A DNA stretch of 64,000 nucleotides from Mesorhizobium sp. LSHC420B00 (GTDB taxonomy: Bacteria; Pseudomonadota; Alphaproteobacteria; Rhizobiales; Rhizobiaceae): assembly GCF_000503055.1 (NCBI RefSeq), contig NZ_AYVY01000012.1, positions 1-64,000 of the forward strand, in the 5' to 3' direction. The translations under genes and the position numbers were made by a program. Shown piece after piece: positions 8,644 through 17,304 of this stretch. Numbering within the stretch: position 1 is the first letter of the stretch; each line of letters starts with the position of its first letter. Under the pieces are notes generated by a model. The model ran no database searches and was not told where the DNA came from. It saw only the letters and a list, made by a program, of their open reading frames with translations.

Positions 8644-9672
8644 TCAGCGGATCGGCGGAGCGTATTGCAGGCCACCCTTGGTCCACAACGCGTTGATGCC
8701 GCGCGCGATCTTCAGCGGGCTGCCCGAACCGACATTGCGTTCGAACATTTCGCCGTAGTTGCCAACTGCTTTGACGATGTTGACGACCCAGTCGTTGGAG
8801 ACGCCGAGATCGGTGCCGATCTTGGTGTCGGCTTCCTGGCCGAGCACGCGCTTGATCTCAGGATTGTCCGAGTTCTTCATCTCGTCGACATTAGCCTGGG
8901 TGATGCCCAGTTCCTCGGCCTGCAACAGCGCAAAGTAGGTCCACTTGACGATGTGGTACCACTGGTCGTCACCCTGGCGCACGGCCGGGCCGAGCGGTTC
9001 CTTGGAGATGATCTCGGGCAGCACGACATGGTCGGCCGGCGCGCTGAGCGTCAGGCGGATGCCGTAGAGACCCGACTGGTCGGTGGTGTAGACGTCGCAG
9101 CGGCCGGCGTCATAGGCGGCGTTGACCTCATCCAGCTTTTCGAAGACGACGGGGTTGTATTCCATCTTGTTCGCCTTGAAGTAGTCGGCGAGATTGAGCT
9201 CGGTCGTGGTGCCGCTCTGCACGCAGACCGCCGCGCCCGAAAGCTGCAGCGCCGAATTGACGCCCGGCAGTTTCTTGGCGTTGATCATGAAGCCCTGACC
9301 GTCATAATAGGTGACGCCGACGAAGTTCAGGCCAAGTGCCGTATCGCGGTTGATGGTCCAGGTGGTGTTGCGCGACAGGATGTCGACCTCGCCCGACTGC
9401 AGCGCGGTGAACCGCTCCTTGGCGCTGAGCGGCGTGAATTTGACTTTGGTGCCATCGCCGAAGACGGCGGCCGCCACGGCGCGGCAGAAATCCACATCGA
9501 TGCCTTTCCATTCACCCTTGTCGTCCGGCGCCGCGAAGCCAGCAAGACCTGTGTTGGTGCCGCACTGGATGAAGCCTTTCGCCTTGACGTCGTCGAGCGT
9601 GCTCGCGGATGCGGCCGAAGCCGCGAATCCAAACGCGGCGGCGCCCAAAACGCCGATTGCAATGTGTTTCAT
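8644..9672 (-). CDS. aapJ: General L-amino acid ABC transporter, periplasmic binding protein AapJ
   Basis: A 342-residue secreted protein. A Sec signal (MKHIAIGVLGAAAFGFAAS, cleavage after ASAAS-AS or close by) leads into STLDDVKAKGFIQCGTNTGL, the SBP family-3 fold used for polar amino acids. DVDFCRAVAAAVFGD and FTALQSGEVDILSRNTTWT carry the conserved ligand-binding region. It is the first gene of aapJQMP and binds a wide spectrum of L-amino acids. The operon promoter lies in the 436 bp between this start and metC. Confidence 0.95.
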   Translation of the reverse strand: MKHIAIGVLGAAAFGFAASAASASTLDDVKAKGFIQCGTNTGLAGFAAPDDKGEWKGIDVDFCRAVAAAVFGDGTKVKFTPLSAKERFTALQSGEVDILSRNTTWTINRDTALGLNFVGVTYYDGQGFMINAKKLPGVNSALQLSGAAVCVQSGTTTELNLADYFKANKMEYNPVVFEKLDEVNAAYDAGRCDVYTTDQSGLYGIRLTLSAPADHVVLPEIISKEPLGPAVRQGDDQWYHIVKWTYFALLQAEELGITQANVDEMKNSDNPEIKRVLGQEADTKIGTDLGVSNDWVVNIVKAVGNYGEMFERNVGSGSPLKIARGINALWTKGGLQYAPPIR

Positions 9673-10108
9673 GACCCACAGACCCTTTTCTGTTTTTTCC
9701 AGGCGAACCTGACTTTTTCCCGTGTGAACGCAGCTTCGTATCCCGGCCCATTACCGGAATCCCGCATCGTAACCGACGCGCTGTCTCCCATTCACGAACA
9801 ACATCGAAGGCGATTATTCCTGTGAGGTCAAGGGAAATGACCAAATCCGAAAGACTTTGAAAACCAACTGGCTGAAATGCCTGAATCGCAGACAAACGCG
9901 CCCGCAAATCGGTCAACGCGCCGATAAAGCCGGCAAAATCCGATCGCGCCTTCCCGACCGCGACTTCCCGACCGCGCCGGGCGCCCTGCGGATCTACGGC
10001 GCATTGCTGAATTGGCATATTCAAGACCTTTGCCTGGCGAGTGCGGTGCGGTTGCGCGGCCAATGCCGCCGCACTATGGCTAACGACCTACTCACGGGAC
10101 GAAATGCA
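9673..10108. other. Divergent intergenic region between aapJ and metC
   Basis: 436 bp with no convincing gene. The frame open upstream of metC from 9857 is not supported by family length. The stretch must hold the aapJ promoter (minus strand) and the metC promoter (plus strand). I could not recognise a SAM-responsive riboswitch or a clear operator. Confidence 0.5.
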
Positions 10109-11278
10109 ATGGCAAAAGACGGCAGCGAGATGGGCATCAACACGCGGCTCGCCCATTCCGGCAACAACCCGCATGACTATTTCGGCTTCGTCAACCCGCC
10201 GGTGGTGCATGCCTCGACCGTGCTTTATCCCAACGCGGCGGCGATGGCTTCACGCAGCCAGAAATACACCTACGGAACGCGGGGCACGCCGACCACCGAT
10301 GCGCTGAACAGCGCGATCGATGCGCTGGAAGGCTCTGCGGGCACGGTCGCGGTTCCATCGGGCCTGGCGGCGGTGACGCTGCCGCTGCTCGCCTTCCTGT
10401 CGGCCGGCGATCATCTGCTGATCGTCGATTCCGTCTATCACCCGACCCGCAATTTCGCCGACACGATGCTGAAGCGGCTGGGCATCGAGGTCGAGTATTA
10501 CGAACCGCGCATCGGCGCCGGCATCGCGGCGCTGATCAAGCCCAACACCAGGGTGGTGTTCACCGAATCGCCGGCCTCCAACACTTTCGAGGTGCAGGAC
10601 ATACCGGCCATCGCCAAGGCAGCGCATGCCGCCGGCGCCATCGTCATGATGGACAACACATGGGCGACGCCGCTCTACTTCCGCCCGCTCGACCATGGCG
10701 TCGACATCTCGATCCATGCGGCGACGAAATACCCGGCCGGCCATTCCGACGTGCTGCTCGGCACGGTCTCGGCCAACGCAGCCTGCTGGAAGCAGCTTTG
10801 CGAGACGTTCAACACGATGGGATGCTGCGCCGGGCCGGATGACGTCTACCAGGTGCTGCGCGGCCTGCGCACAATGGGCGTGCGGCTGGAGCACCATCAA
10901 AAGAGCGCGCTTGCCCTCGCCGGCTGGCTGGAGGGCCAGCCGGGCGTGGCGCAGGTGCTGCATCCGGGGCTGCCCAGCCATCCCGACCACGTTTTGTGGA
11001 AGCGCGATTTTTGCGGATCGAGCGGCATCTTCTCTATCGTCCTTGCAGGCGGCGGACAGAAGCAGCAGCACGCCTTCCTCGACGCGTTGAAGTTTTTTGG
11101 CCTCGGCTATTCCTGGGGCGGCTATGAGAGCCTTGCCGTGCCGGTACTCCTGGGCGACCGTACCGTCGCCAAGGGCCCGTATGACGGACCGCTGGTGCGC
11201 CTGCAGATCGGGCTCGAGGATGTCGAGGATTTGAAGGCCGACCTGGCGCGCGGGCTGGCGGCGGCCGCAGAGGCCTGA
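10109..11278 (+). CDS. metC: Cystathionine beta-lyase
   Basis: A 389-residue PLP enzyme of the Cys/Met metabolism family that splits cystathionine to homocysteine, pyruvate and ammonia. KYTYGTRGTPTTDALNSAID near residue 52, the Asp that holds the pyridine ring in IVMMDNTWATPL (about 175), and the Schiff-base lysine in SIHAATKYPAGHSDVL (about 198). The C-terminal SLAVPVLL is typical of MetC/CBL rather than MetB. ATG at 10109 follows GGGACGA and fits family length; an in-frame ATG at 10076 is an alternative. Divergent from aapJ. Confidence 0.9.
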   Translation: MAKDGSEMGINTRLAHSGNNPHDYFGFVNPPVVHASTVLYPNAAAMASRSQKYTYGTRGTPTTDALNSAIDALEGSAGTVAVPSGLAAVTLPLLAFLSAGDHLLIVDSVYHPTRNFADTMLKRLGIEVEYYEPRIGAGIAALIKPNTRVVFTESPASNTFEVQDIPAIAKAAHAAGAIVMMDNTWATPLYFRPLDHGVDISIHAATKYPAGHSDVLLGTVSANAACWKQLCETFNTMGCCAGPDDVYQVLRGLRTMGVRLEHHQKSALALAGWLEGQPGVAQVLHPGLPSHPDHVLWKRDFCGSSGIFSIVLAGGGQKQQHAFLDALKFFGLGYSWGGYESLAVPVLLGDRTVAKGPYDGPLVRLQIGLEDVEDLKADLARGLAAAAEA

Positions 11279-11468
11279 GCCAGCACCTTGCCAGACTGAG
11301 TCAGGAATCGGCGTAACAGCCTGGAAACACTGCGATCCTGAGCGGTGTCATGGCGACCGATCAGCCGATGAAGCGGCGTCTACAAAATAGAGACGCCGGC
11401 GTGGCGGAAGCGATAGAATAGCTTCTGCCGGCGCTTGATGCGGATCGAGGCTGGCCGGCGGATCGGTC

Positions 11469-11498
11469 GGGAACCTTTTGTCGGCCGATGCATCCAAT
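11469..11498 (+). promoter_or_regulatory. Candidate ECF-type promoter in front of the sigma factor gene
   Basis: GGGAAC, 16 bases, then CATCCAAT. The same 30 bp layout (GGGAAC-N-TTTT-N9-TGCATCCAAT) recurs at 12220-12249 in front of the next gene with identical spacing. The 16 bp spacing between GGGAAC and CATCCA is that of ECF promoters. It ends 32 bp before the sigma gene start, so it suggests autoregulation. Confidence 0.6.
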
Positions 11499-11530
11499 AT
11501 CCCGATGAGAAGCCTATCAGGAGATCGCCA

Positions 11531-12202
11531 ATGCCGGCTGTGTTGACGGCAACGTCCGCCGCTTCCGGCGACATGCAGCTTGTCGGCCGCGCGCTGGCAC
11601 GCGATGGCGATGCATTCCGCACCATCATCAAGACGCACAACCAGAGGCTCTACCGCATCGCCCGCGGCGTTGTGCGCAACGACAGCGAGGCCGAGGACAT
11701 CGTCCAGGAGGCCTATGTCAGGGCGTTTGCCCACCTCGAGGCCTTTCGTGGCGATGCCTCGCTCGCCACGTGGCTGTCGCGTATCGTCATCAACGAAGCG
11801 CTCGGCCGCTTGCGCAAAAGGCGGCGAATGGTGGCGATACCTGAAAATCCGCAAGCCGAAATCATCCGGTTTCCCCTCAACCCGAGCGACGATCCGGAGC
11901 GGACGATGGCGCAACGGCAGATCCTTGAGCTTGTCGAACGGGCAACCGACAGTCTTCCCGATGTCTACCGGCTGGTGTTCGTGGCGCGAGTCATCGAGGG
12001 GCTGAGCATCGAGGAGACCGGCGAACTGCTTGGCGTGCGACCAGAAACCATCAAGACCCGGCTGCACCGCGCTCGTGCGCTGGTACGCAAGGCGCTGGAC
12101 GACCAGATCGGCCCGGTGCTGCTCGACGCGTTTCCGTTCGCGGGCCGGCGCTGTGAACGGCTGACCAATGCCGTGATGCAGCGGCTTGGTCTTTCCGGAT
12201 AG
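11531..12202 (+). CDS. ECF-family RNA polymerase sigma factor
   Basis: A 223-residue sigma-70 group-4 protein with only regions 2 and 4. Region 2 includes RLYRIARGVVRNDSEAEDIV and FRGDASLATWLSRIVINEAL; region 4 includes LPDVYRLVFVARVIEGLSIE and the helix-turn-helix GVRPETIKTRLHRARALV. ATG at 11531 follows AGGAGA and removes an unsupported 32-residue extension. No anti-sigma gene lies beside it. It is followed by the DUF4142 and cupredoxin genes, preceded by a copy of the same promoter motif, so these are its likely targets. Confidence 0.9.
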   Translation: MPAVLTATSAASGDMQLVGRALARDGDAFRTIIKTHNQRLYRIARGVVRNDSEAEDIVQEAYVRAFAHLEAFRGDASLATWLSRIVINEALGRLRKRRRMVAIPENPQAEIIRFPLNPSDDPERTMAQRQILELVERATDSLPDVYRLVFVARVIEGLSIEETGELLGVRPETIKTRLHRARALVRKALDDQIGPVLLDAFPFAGRRCERLTNAVMQRLGLSG

Positions 12203-12219
12203 GTCGCGTCGATTTTCGC

Positions 12220-12249
12220 GGGAACGTTTTCCGGCGACCTGCATCCAAT
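12220..12249 (+). promoter_or_regulatory. Candidate ECF-type promoter in front of the DUF4142 gene
   Basis: Second copy of GGGAAC-N-TTTT-N9-TGCATCCAAT, matching 11469-11498 at every fixed position and in spacing. It lies 57 bp before the DUF4142 start. The two-copy match in a 0.8 kb region argues that the sigma factor encoded between them recognises it. Confidence 0.6.
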
Positions 12250-12306
12250 GAGCATCACTGAAAACGAAGCCCGATGCAGCTCGGCGTCGGGGCGAAGGAG
12301 AGCATC

Positions 12307-12831
12307 ATGTTTATTCGATCGACCACGGCACTGGCCGCATTTTTCCTGCTTAGCGCAGCGCCCTTGTCGCAAGCTGCCGACAAGCCGACCGATCCGCAGA
12401 TCGCACATATCGCCTACACAGCGGGCGTGCTTGACGTCGAGGCGGCCAAGCAGGCGCTGCAGAAATCGAAAAACAAAGAGGTCGTAGATTTCGCCAAGGA
12501 CATGGTGCGGGATCACGAGGCCGTCAACAAACAGGCTCTCGACCTGGTCAAGAAGCTCAAGGTCACGCCTGAGGACAATCCGACCAGCAAAGCGCTGACC
12601 AAGGCGGCGGCCGAGGAACGTGCCAAGCTTGCCAAGCTCAAGGGCGCGGCGTTCGACAAGGCCTATGTCGCCAGCGAGGTGGCCTACCACAAGCAGGTCA
12701 ATGGCGCGCTCGAAACTCTGCTGATCCCGTCGGCCGGCAATGCCGAGCTGAAGAGCCTGCTGGAAACCGGCCTGAAAATATTCCAGGGCCACGAACAGCA
12801 CGCCGAACACGTCGCCGGTATGCTGAAGTGA
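12307..12831 (+). CDS. Exported DUF4142 (ferritin-like) protein
   Basis: A 174-residue periplasmic protein with a Sec signal (about residues 1-23, ending LSQAA-D). The mature part is a helical DUF4142 domain: AHIAYTAGVLDVEAAKQAL, DFAKDMVRDHEAVNKQALDL, AYVASEVAYHKQVNGALETL and FQGHEQHAEHVAGML. DUF4142 is related to ferritin-like four-helix bundles; many members sit in stress regulons, but no activity is established. ATG at 12307 follows AAGGAG. Its stop overlaps an in-frame GTG of the cupredoxin gene, so the two are probably translated together. Confidence 0.85.
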   Translation: MFIRSTTALAAFFLLSAAPLSQAADKPTDPQIAHIAYTAGVLDVEAAKQALQKSKNKEVVDFAKDMVRDHEAVNKQALDLVKKLKVTPEDNPTSKALTKAAAEERAKLAKLKGAAFDKAYVASEVAYHKQVNGALETLLIPSAGNAELKSLLETGLKIFQGHEQHAEHVAGMLK

Positions 12832-12842
12832 GGATCGGGCCA

Positions 12843-13157
12843 ATGGTGTCGAGGCGGCATCTGTGGGTTGCGCTGGCGCTGACCATCGGCGCCGCACCTG
12901 CCAAGGCCGAAACCATTGAGGTGACGATCGACAAGGTTGTGTTTTCGCCGGCAAAGATCGAGGCGAAGGTCGGCGACACGATCAAGTGGGTGAACAAGGA
13001 CGTGTTCGCCCACACGGCAACCGTCAACGGCGGCTGGGAAGTGATGATCCCGCCGAAGCAGGCAGCAAGCCTGATGGTGAAGAAGGCCGAATCGGTCGAT
13101 TATTTCTGCCGCTTCCATCCCAATATGAAGGGCCATGTGACGGTCACATCGCCCTGA
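12843..13157 (+). CDS. Small secreted cupredoxin (amicyanin/plastocyanin-like)
   Basis: A 104-residue protein with a signal peptide ending near APAKA and one cupredoxin domain. The type-1 copper ligands are visible: His in VFAHTATV, then Cys, His and Met in CRFHPNM (C-x2-H-x2-M), as in amicyanin-like proteins. It would carry single electrons or bind copper in the periplasm. ATG at 12843 is used; an in-frame GTG at 12828 overlaps the previous stop (GTGA) and would add five residues. Third gene of the ECF sigma unit. Confidence 0.85.
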   Translation: MVSRRHLWVALALTIGAAPAKAETIEVTIDKVVFSPAKIEAKVGDTIKWVNKDVFAHTATVNGGWEVMIPPKQAASLMVKKAESVDYFCRFHPNMKGHVTVTSP

Positions 13158-13161
13158 CTGG

Positions 13162-13269
13162 CTAATGCATGTCGCGCAAAAGTGTGCAGCGGTTTTGCGA
13201 TAACGCCATGCATTAAACAAGAGCCTAAAGCGCGTCGCATGAGGCCGGTCGAACGCGACGCGCTTTTAG
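13162..13269 (-). repeat. Two-hairpin intergenic repeat, copy 1 (reverse orientation)
   Basis: 108 bp, reverse complement of the elements at 39082-39189 and 51817-51923. One module is a palindrome built on CTAAAGCGCGTCGC...GCGACGCGCTTTAG, the other pairs ATGCATG...CATGCAT around an AAAACCGCTGCACACTTTT core. Its end supplies the TAA stop of the permease gene at 13266. It resembles the mosaic palindromic elements known from rhizobia; I cannot name the family with certainty. Confidence 0.8.
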
Positions 13270-14486
13270 GCCGCCAGCCATGCCGTCCCGACAAGAAGCG
13301 TGACCAGCGTCAATGGCAGGCCAACCTTGAAGAAGGCGATGAAGCCCAGCGGCTTGCCGGAGACCCGCGCGTGCTCGGCAACGATCAGATTGGCGACCGA
13401 GCCGAGCAGCGTGAAATTGCCGGCCAGGGTCGAGCTCATGGCGACGACCAGCCAGGCACGCTCTGGATTCTCCAGGCCGGGTATGAACGGCCGCAGCGCC
13501 AGCACGGCCGGGACGTTGCTCATGATGTTGGACAGCACTGCGGTGAAGCCGGACAGCCGCCAGACATCATTCAGCCCAAGGTCCTTTGCCGAAGCGACGA
13601 TGTCGGGCGTAAGCAGCGTCTTCTCCGCCCCGGCGACGACGATGAAAAGCCCGGCGAACATGAACAGCAGCGGCCCATCGATCTCGCGATAGATGCGCTC
13701 AGGCTTGATGGCGCGGGTCAGCAACAGGATCGCGCCGCCGATCAGCGCAGCTTTGGCAACGGGAACGCCGGCAAAGAAAGCGACCGCCAAACCGATACAG
13801 ACCACCACCGCCTTCAGCACTTGCCCCGGCAGCATGCGACCGCGATAGACTTCGGGGCTAAGCTCGGCCTTGCGCGAAAATTCGGCGCGGTAGACGATGC
13901 GGATGATGACGATGACGGCGACGAGGCCGAACAGGGCCACCGGCGCAAGCGCCGCCGAGAAGGCCGGATAGGAAATCCCCGACAGGGCGCCGATGACCAT
14001 GTTCTGCGGATTGCCGGTGATGGTGGCGACACTGCCGCAATTAGATGCAGTGGCGGTGGCGATCAGATAGGGAACCGGGTTGCGGTTGATGACGCGGGTG
14101 ACATGGACGACGATCGGCGCCATGACCAGGCAGATGGCGTCGTTGACCAGGAATGCCGACAGGACGCCGGTCAACAGCGTCACCATCACCAGCAGCATGA
14201 ATGGCGCATGCGCATGCTCAATGGCGAACCCGCCGAGCGCGCGAAAAGCGCCGGACACTTTCAGATGCGCCACGACGATCATCATGCCGAGCAAAAGCGT
14301 GATGGTGTCGAAGCTGATGGCGCGGTAGGCGTCCTCCATGCTGAGCGCGCCGATGGCGATCATCGCCGCACCGCCGAGCAGCGCGATGCCTGCCCGGTCG
14401 AGGCGCAGCCCTGGTATCCTGCCGATTGCGACGCCGGCATAGGTCAGGACAAGGATCAGCAGTGCCGCCGCGCCCATCGCTGTCAT
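13266..14486 (-). CDS. SLC13/ArsB-type anion permease
   Basis: A 406-residue membrane protein with about ten hydrophobic segments and the ion-transporter superfamily layout: SAFLVNDAICLVMAPIVV and ATASNCGSVATITGNPQNMV in the first half, FTAVLSNIMSNVPAVLAL and STLAGNFTLLGSVANLIVAE in the second. These paired N-D and N-P/N-V loops are typical of ArsB/SLC13/CitMHS permeases. The substrate cannot be read from the sequence; arsenite, sulfate and dicarboxylates are all possible. No ars genes are near. The stop codon lies inside a repeat arm. Confidence 0.8.
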   Translation of the reverse strand: MTAMGAAALLILVLTYAGVAIGRIPGLRLDRAGIALLGGAAMIAIGALSMEDAYRAISFDTITLLLGMMIVVAHLKVSGAFRALGGFAIEHAHAPFMLLVMVTLLTGVLSAFLVNDAICLVMAPIVVHVTRVINRNPVPYLIATATASNCGSVATITGNPQNMVIGALSGISYPAFSAALAPVALFGLVAVIVIIRIVYRAEFSRKAELSPEVYRGRMLPGQVLKAVVVCIGLAVAFFAGVPVAKAALIGGAILLLTRAIKPERIYREIDGPLLFMFAGLFIVVAGAEKTLLTPDIVASAKDLGLNDVWRLSGFTAVLSNIMSNVPAVLALRPFIPGLENPERAWLVVAMSSTLAGNFTLLGSVANLIVAEHARVSGKPLGFIAFFKVGLPLTLVTLLVGTAWLAA

Positions 14487-14546
14487 GTTTCGGAAATCCT
14501 GTTCGCGACTGGCGAGTGAACCTGTCCGGAATGGACCTGAATTGTT

Positions 14547-14623
14547 TGGCGATCCCGACAGGATTCGAACCTGTGACCATCGGCTTAGAAGGCCGGTGCT
14601 CTATCCAGCTGAGCTACGGGACC
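14547..14623 (-). tRNA. tRNA-Arg (anticodon TCT)
   Basis: 77 nt with encoded CCA. The acceptor strands GGTCCCG and CGGGATC pair (one G-U), the D arm reads AGCTCAGCTGGATAGAGC, the anticodon loop is CTTCTAA with TCT at 34-36, and the T arm is CAGGTTCGAATCCTG. The outermost anticodon-stem pair is a C-A mismatch. It decodes AGA and AGG. Confidence 0.95.
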
Positions 14624-14678
14624 GCTGGCCGGCCGCATGACCGGCTGATTGTTGGGCGCCGGCAGGGCCGGCATAGGA

Positions 14679-14984
14679 TCAATGCGTCCAGGGCGTCCTG
14701 CGGTCATAGCGGAAATTCTCCGCATAGGAAATCTGGCGGCGTTTGATTTCCTTCGGCTCCTCGACGCGGAAAGCCAGCCCTTCCTTCTCGGCATAGGCGA
14801 CCGCCTCTTCCCTGGTGTCGAAGGTCAGCCTGATCTGGCTTCGCATGTCGCCGGACGTGGTGTAGCCCATCAGCGGATCGATCTTCTTGCGCTGCTCCGG
14901 ATCGAATTCCAGCACCCAGTAGCCGGTCTTGGCCTTGCCGGACTGCATCGCGGTTTTGGCTGGGCTGAAAATGCGGGCTGACAT
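14679..14984 (-). CDS. NDUFS4-like complex I accessory subunit
   Basis: A 101-residue protein of the ETC complex I subunit conserved region family. SARIFSPAKTAMQSGKAKTG at the start, WVLEFDPEQ and a terminal RWTxH-like end (RRTPWTH), with LTFDTREEAVAYAEKEGL in the middle. Alphaproteobacterial complex I contains this homologue of the mitochondrial 18 kDa subunit NDUFS4. ATG at 14984 was chosen because the family starts at MSARIF; nine upstream residues are not conserved. It lies between two tRNA genes. Confidence 0.85.
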   Translation of the reverse strand: MSARIFSPAKTAMQSGKAKTGYWVLEFDPEQRKKIDPLMGYTTSGDMRSQIRLTFDTREEAVAYAEKEGLAFRVEEPKEIKRRQISYAENFRYDRRTPWTH

Positions 14985-15142
14985 GACCACCTCATTGCTG
15001 GTTGCAAGCACATGACCCGAGACCAGATTACTGTTCTCTGGCCATGCACTAGCTCGTCATTACTGCGCAATGCCGCCGGCAGCAAGGCCGATGGCTTTTT
15101 AGCTTGCTTTGGCGGGCCGAAATCACTAGGCAACAGACCGTT

Positions 15143-15219
<77 letters not shown>

Positions 15220-15343
15220 TTCATCAAGCAAATCTCGTCGGCAGGGCAAGCGGATCACGCTCGAGCGTGTCTCCTGTCGCCGGTCATGCTTAAGCGACGG
15301 ACGGACAGCACGAGCCTGCGCTGCCCGTCCGATATGCGAGCCG

Positions 15344-16171
15344 TCAGCCCTGGATGAAGGCCAGCAGATCCGGATTGATGATCTCCGGATGGGTGGTGCA
15401 CATGCCGTGCGGCAGGCCCTTGTAGACCTTGAGCGTGCCATGCTTCACCAGCTTGGCCGCAAGCAGCGCGGAATCGGCGATCGGCACGATCTGGTCGTCG
15501 TCGCCATGCATGATCAGGACGGGAACCTCGATCTTTTTGAGGTCGTCGGTGAAATCGGTCTCCGAGAATGCCTTGATGCAGTCGTAATGGGCCTTGGCTC
15601 CGCCCATCATGCCCTGGCGCCACCAATTGTCGACGGCGCCTTGCGAGATCTTGGCGCCCTCGCGGTTGAAGCCATAGAACGGGCCGGCCGGCACATCCCT
15701 GTAGAACTGGGCGCGGTTAGCGGCCAGAGCCGCGCGAAAGCCGTCGAAGACTTCGATCGGCAAGCCGCCGGGGTTGCTGTCGGTCTTGACCATAATCGGC
15801 GGCACGGCGCCAATCAGCACCGCCTTGGCAACACGGCCGCCGCCGCCATAAAGCGCGACGTAACGCGCCACCTCGCCGCCACCTGTCGAGTGGCCGATGT
15901 GGATCGCATCCCTGAGATCGAGATGCGCCGCCAGCGCCGCGACGTCGGCAGCGTAGGTATCCATGTCGTTGCCGGTCGCGGTCTGCGACGAGCGGCCGTG
16001 CCCGCGGCGGTCATGGGCGATGACGCGGTAGCCCTTTTCGAGGAAGAACAGCATCTGGTTGTCCCAGTCGTCTGAGCTCAGCGGCCAGCCGTGATGGAAC
16101 ACGATCGGCTGGCCCTTGCCCCAATCCTTGTAGAAAACCTCGGTGCCGTCATGGGTGGTGAATGTGCTCAT
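15344..16171 (-). CDS. Alpha/beta hydrolase, non-haem chloroperoxidase/arylesterase type
   Basis: A 275-residue single-domain hydrolase. Oxyanion loop [14 protein letters not shown] (about 26), nucleophile elbow GHSTGGGEV (Ser about 96), acid HGDDDQIVP (about 226) and catalytic His in [10 protein letters not shown] (about 254) all match cofactor-free haloperoxidases/esterases. Whether it works as an esterase, perhydrolase or lactonase is open. It is divergent from a GlxA-type regulator whose probable operator lies 96-130 bp upstream of this start, so it is a likely regulatory target. Confidence 0.85.
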   Translation of the reverse strand: MSTFTTHDGTEVFYKDWGKGQPIVFHHGWPLSSDDWDNQMLFFLEKGYRVIAHDRRGHGRSSQTATGNDMDTYAADVAALAAHLDLRDAIHIGHSTGGGEVARYVALYGGGGRVAKAVLIGAVPPIMVKTDSNPGGLPIEVFDGFRAALAANRAQFYRDVPAGPFYGFNREGAKISQGAVDNWWRQGMMGGAKAHYDCIKAFSETDFTDDLKKIEVPVLIMHGDDDQIVPIADSALLAAKLVKHGTLKVYKGLPHGMCTTHPEIINPDLLAFIQG

Positions 16172-16266
16172 CGTCCTACTCCTTGATGGAAAAGTTGGCG
16201 GGTAACAGGGAAGCTTTTAGCCCCCTTCAGCTGGACAAATTATAACAGTGCGGTCAGGGTGAGCAT

Positions 16267-16301
16267 TGGCAAAACGGACATTCAACGTGGCAAAACTGAC
16301 A
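16267..16301 (+). promoter_or_regulatory. Direct repeat with 21 bp period, candidate operator of the GlxA-type regulator
   Basis: TGGCAAAACGGACA at 16267-16280 and TGGCAAAACTGACA at 16288-16301: 13 of 14 bases identical, spaced 21 bp, two turns of the helix. AraC-family dimers bind such direct repeats. The second copy ends one base before the regulator's ATG, where binding would repress its own gene; on the other side it could activate the hydrolase gene. Binding is inferred. Confidence 0.65.
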
Positions 16302-16302
16302 A

Positions 16303-17304
16303 ATGACGGCTGCGCGTGATCTGATCGAAATCGGCCTTGTCTTGTATCCCGGCGTGCAGGAAGCAGCCGTGCTCGGCCTGACCGATCTTTTCATGCTGGC
16401 AAACCGGCTGGCTGTCGAGCGGTCGCCGGAGGCGGCGACGCTTCGCGTCAGCCATTGGCGGCTGCAGGAGGCGAGCCCAACGGTTATCCGCACCTTCGAC
16501 AGCGGGTCCGGTGCTGGCCATGGACCTGCCATGGTCATCTTGCCCCCGACCCTAGGTGATCCGATTCCGCGCGAGGCGGCAGCACCCTATGCCGGGTGGC
16601 TCAGGGACCGCCACATGGCAGGGGCGACGCTCGGTTCGGTCTGCGCCGGCGCCTTCGTGCTTGCCGAGACCGGCCTGTTGTCCGGCCGTGCGGCGACGAC
16701 GCACTGGGCCTATCGCGACGCGCTGGCGCTACGCTTTCCAGACATCCTGCTCGACGCCGACAGGCTGGTCATCGACGATGGCGATATCATCACCGCCGGC
16801 GGCTACATGGCCTGGACCGACCTTGGCCTCAAGCTGGTGGACAGGGTGCTCGGGTCAGCCGTCATGATGGACACGGCCCGTTTCATGCTGGTCGATCCGC
16901 CGGGCCGCGAGCAACGTTTTTACAGCCCGTTTGCGCCGCGACTGACCCATGGCGACGAAGCGATCCTCAAGGTGCAGCACTGGCTGCAGGCGAACGGCGC
17001 GCGTGACGTGACGCTTGGCGCCATGGCCGAGCATGCCGGACTGGAGGAGCGGACTTTCCTACGCAGGTTCCGCAACGCCACCGGCCTCAAGCCGACCGAA
17101 TATTGTCAGCACCTGCGGGTCGGCAAGGCGCGCGAGATGCTGGAAACCACGATGCGATCGATCGACCAGATCGCCTGGGAGGTCGGCTATGACGATCCCG
17201 GCTCGTTCCGCAAAGTATTCGCCAGGATAACCGGATTGGTGCCCGGCGACTATCGCAAGCGCTTTGGCACGGAACGAGCTGTGATTGTGGGTGGAGAGAG
17301 CTGA
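16303..17304 (+). CDS. GlxA-family transcriptional regulator (DJ-1/PfpI domain plus AraC HTH)
   Basis: 333 residues. Residues about 8-195 form a DJ-1/PfpI-like sensor with the nucleophile-elbow pattern GSVCAGAFVLAETGLLSGR followed by ATTHW. Residues about 225-325 carry the AraC tandem helix-turn-helix: VTLGAMAEHAGLEERTFLRR and SIDQIAWEVGYDDPGSFRKV. Members control catabolic genes for small nitrogen or carbonyl compounds; the ligand is unknown. It is transcribed away from the hydrolase gene over a shared 131 bp region with a 21-bp-period repeat. Confidence 0.9.
   Translation: MTAARDLIEIGLVLYPGVQEAAVLGLTDLFMLANRLAVERSPEAATLRVSHWRLQEASPTVIRTFDSGSGAGHGPAMVILPPTLGDPIPREAAAPYAGWLRDRHMAGATLGSVCAGAFVLAETGLLSGRAATTHWAYRDALALRFPDILLDADRLVIDDGDIITAGGYMAWTDLGLKLVDRVLGSAVMMDTARFMLVDPPGREQRFYSPFAPRLTHGDEAILKVQHWLQANGARDVTLGAMAEHAGLEERTFLRRFRNATGLKPTEYCQHLRVGKAREMLETTMRSIDQIAWEVGYDDPGSFRKVFARITGLVPGDYRKRFGTERAVIVGGES

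Noticed and set aside
9950-10108. Possible SAM riboswitch before metC
   Set aside because: No recognisable SAM-II or SAM-I core; only a plain ribosome site near 10096.
13182-14519. 445-codon open frame on the plus strand
   Set aside because: Antisense to the SLC13-type permease and running through a repeat; no recognisable domain.
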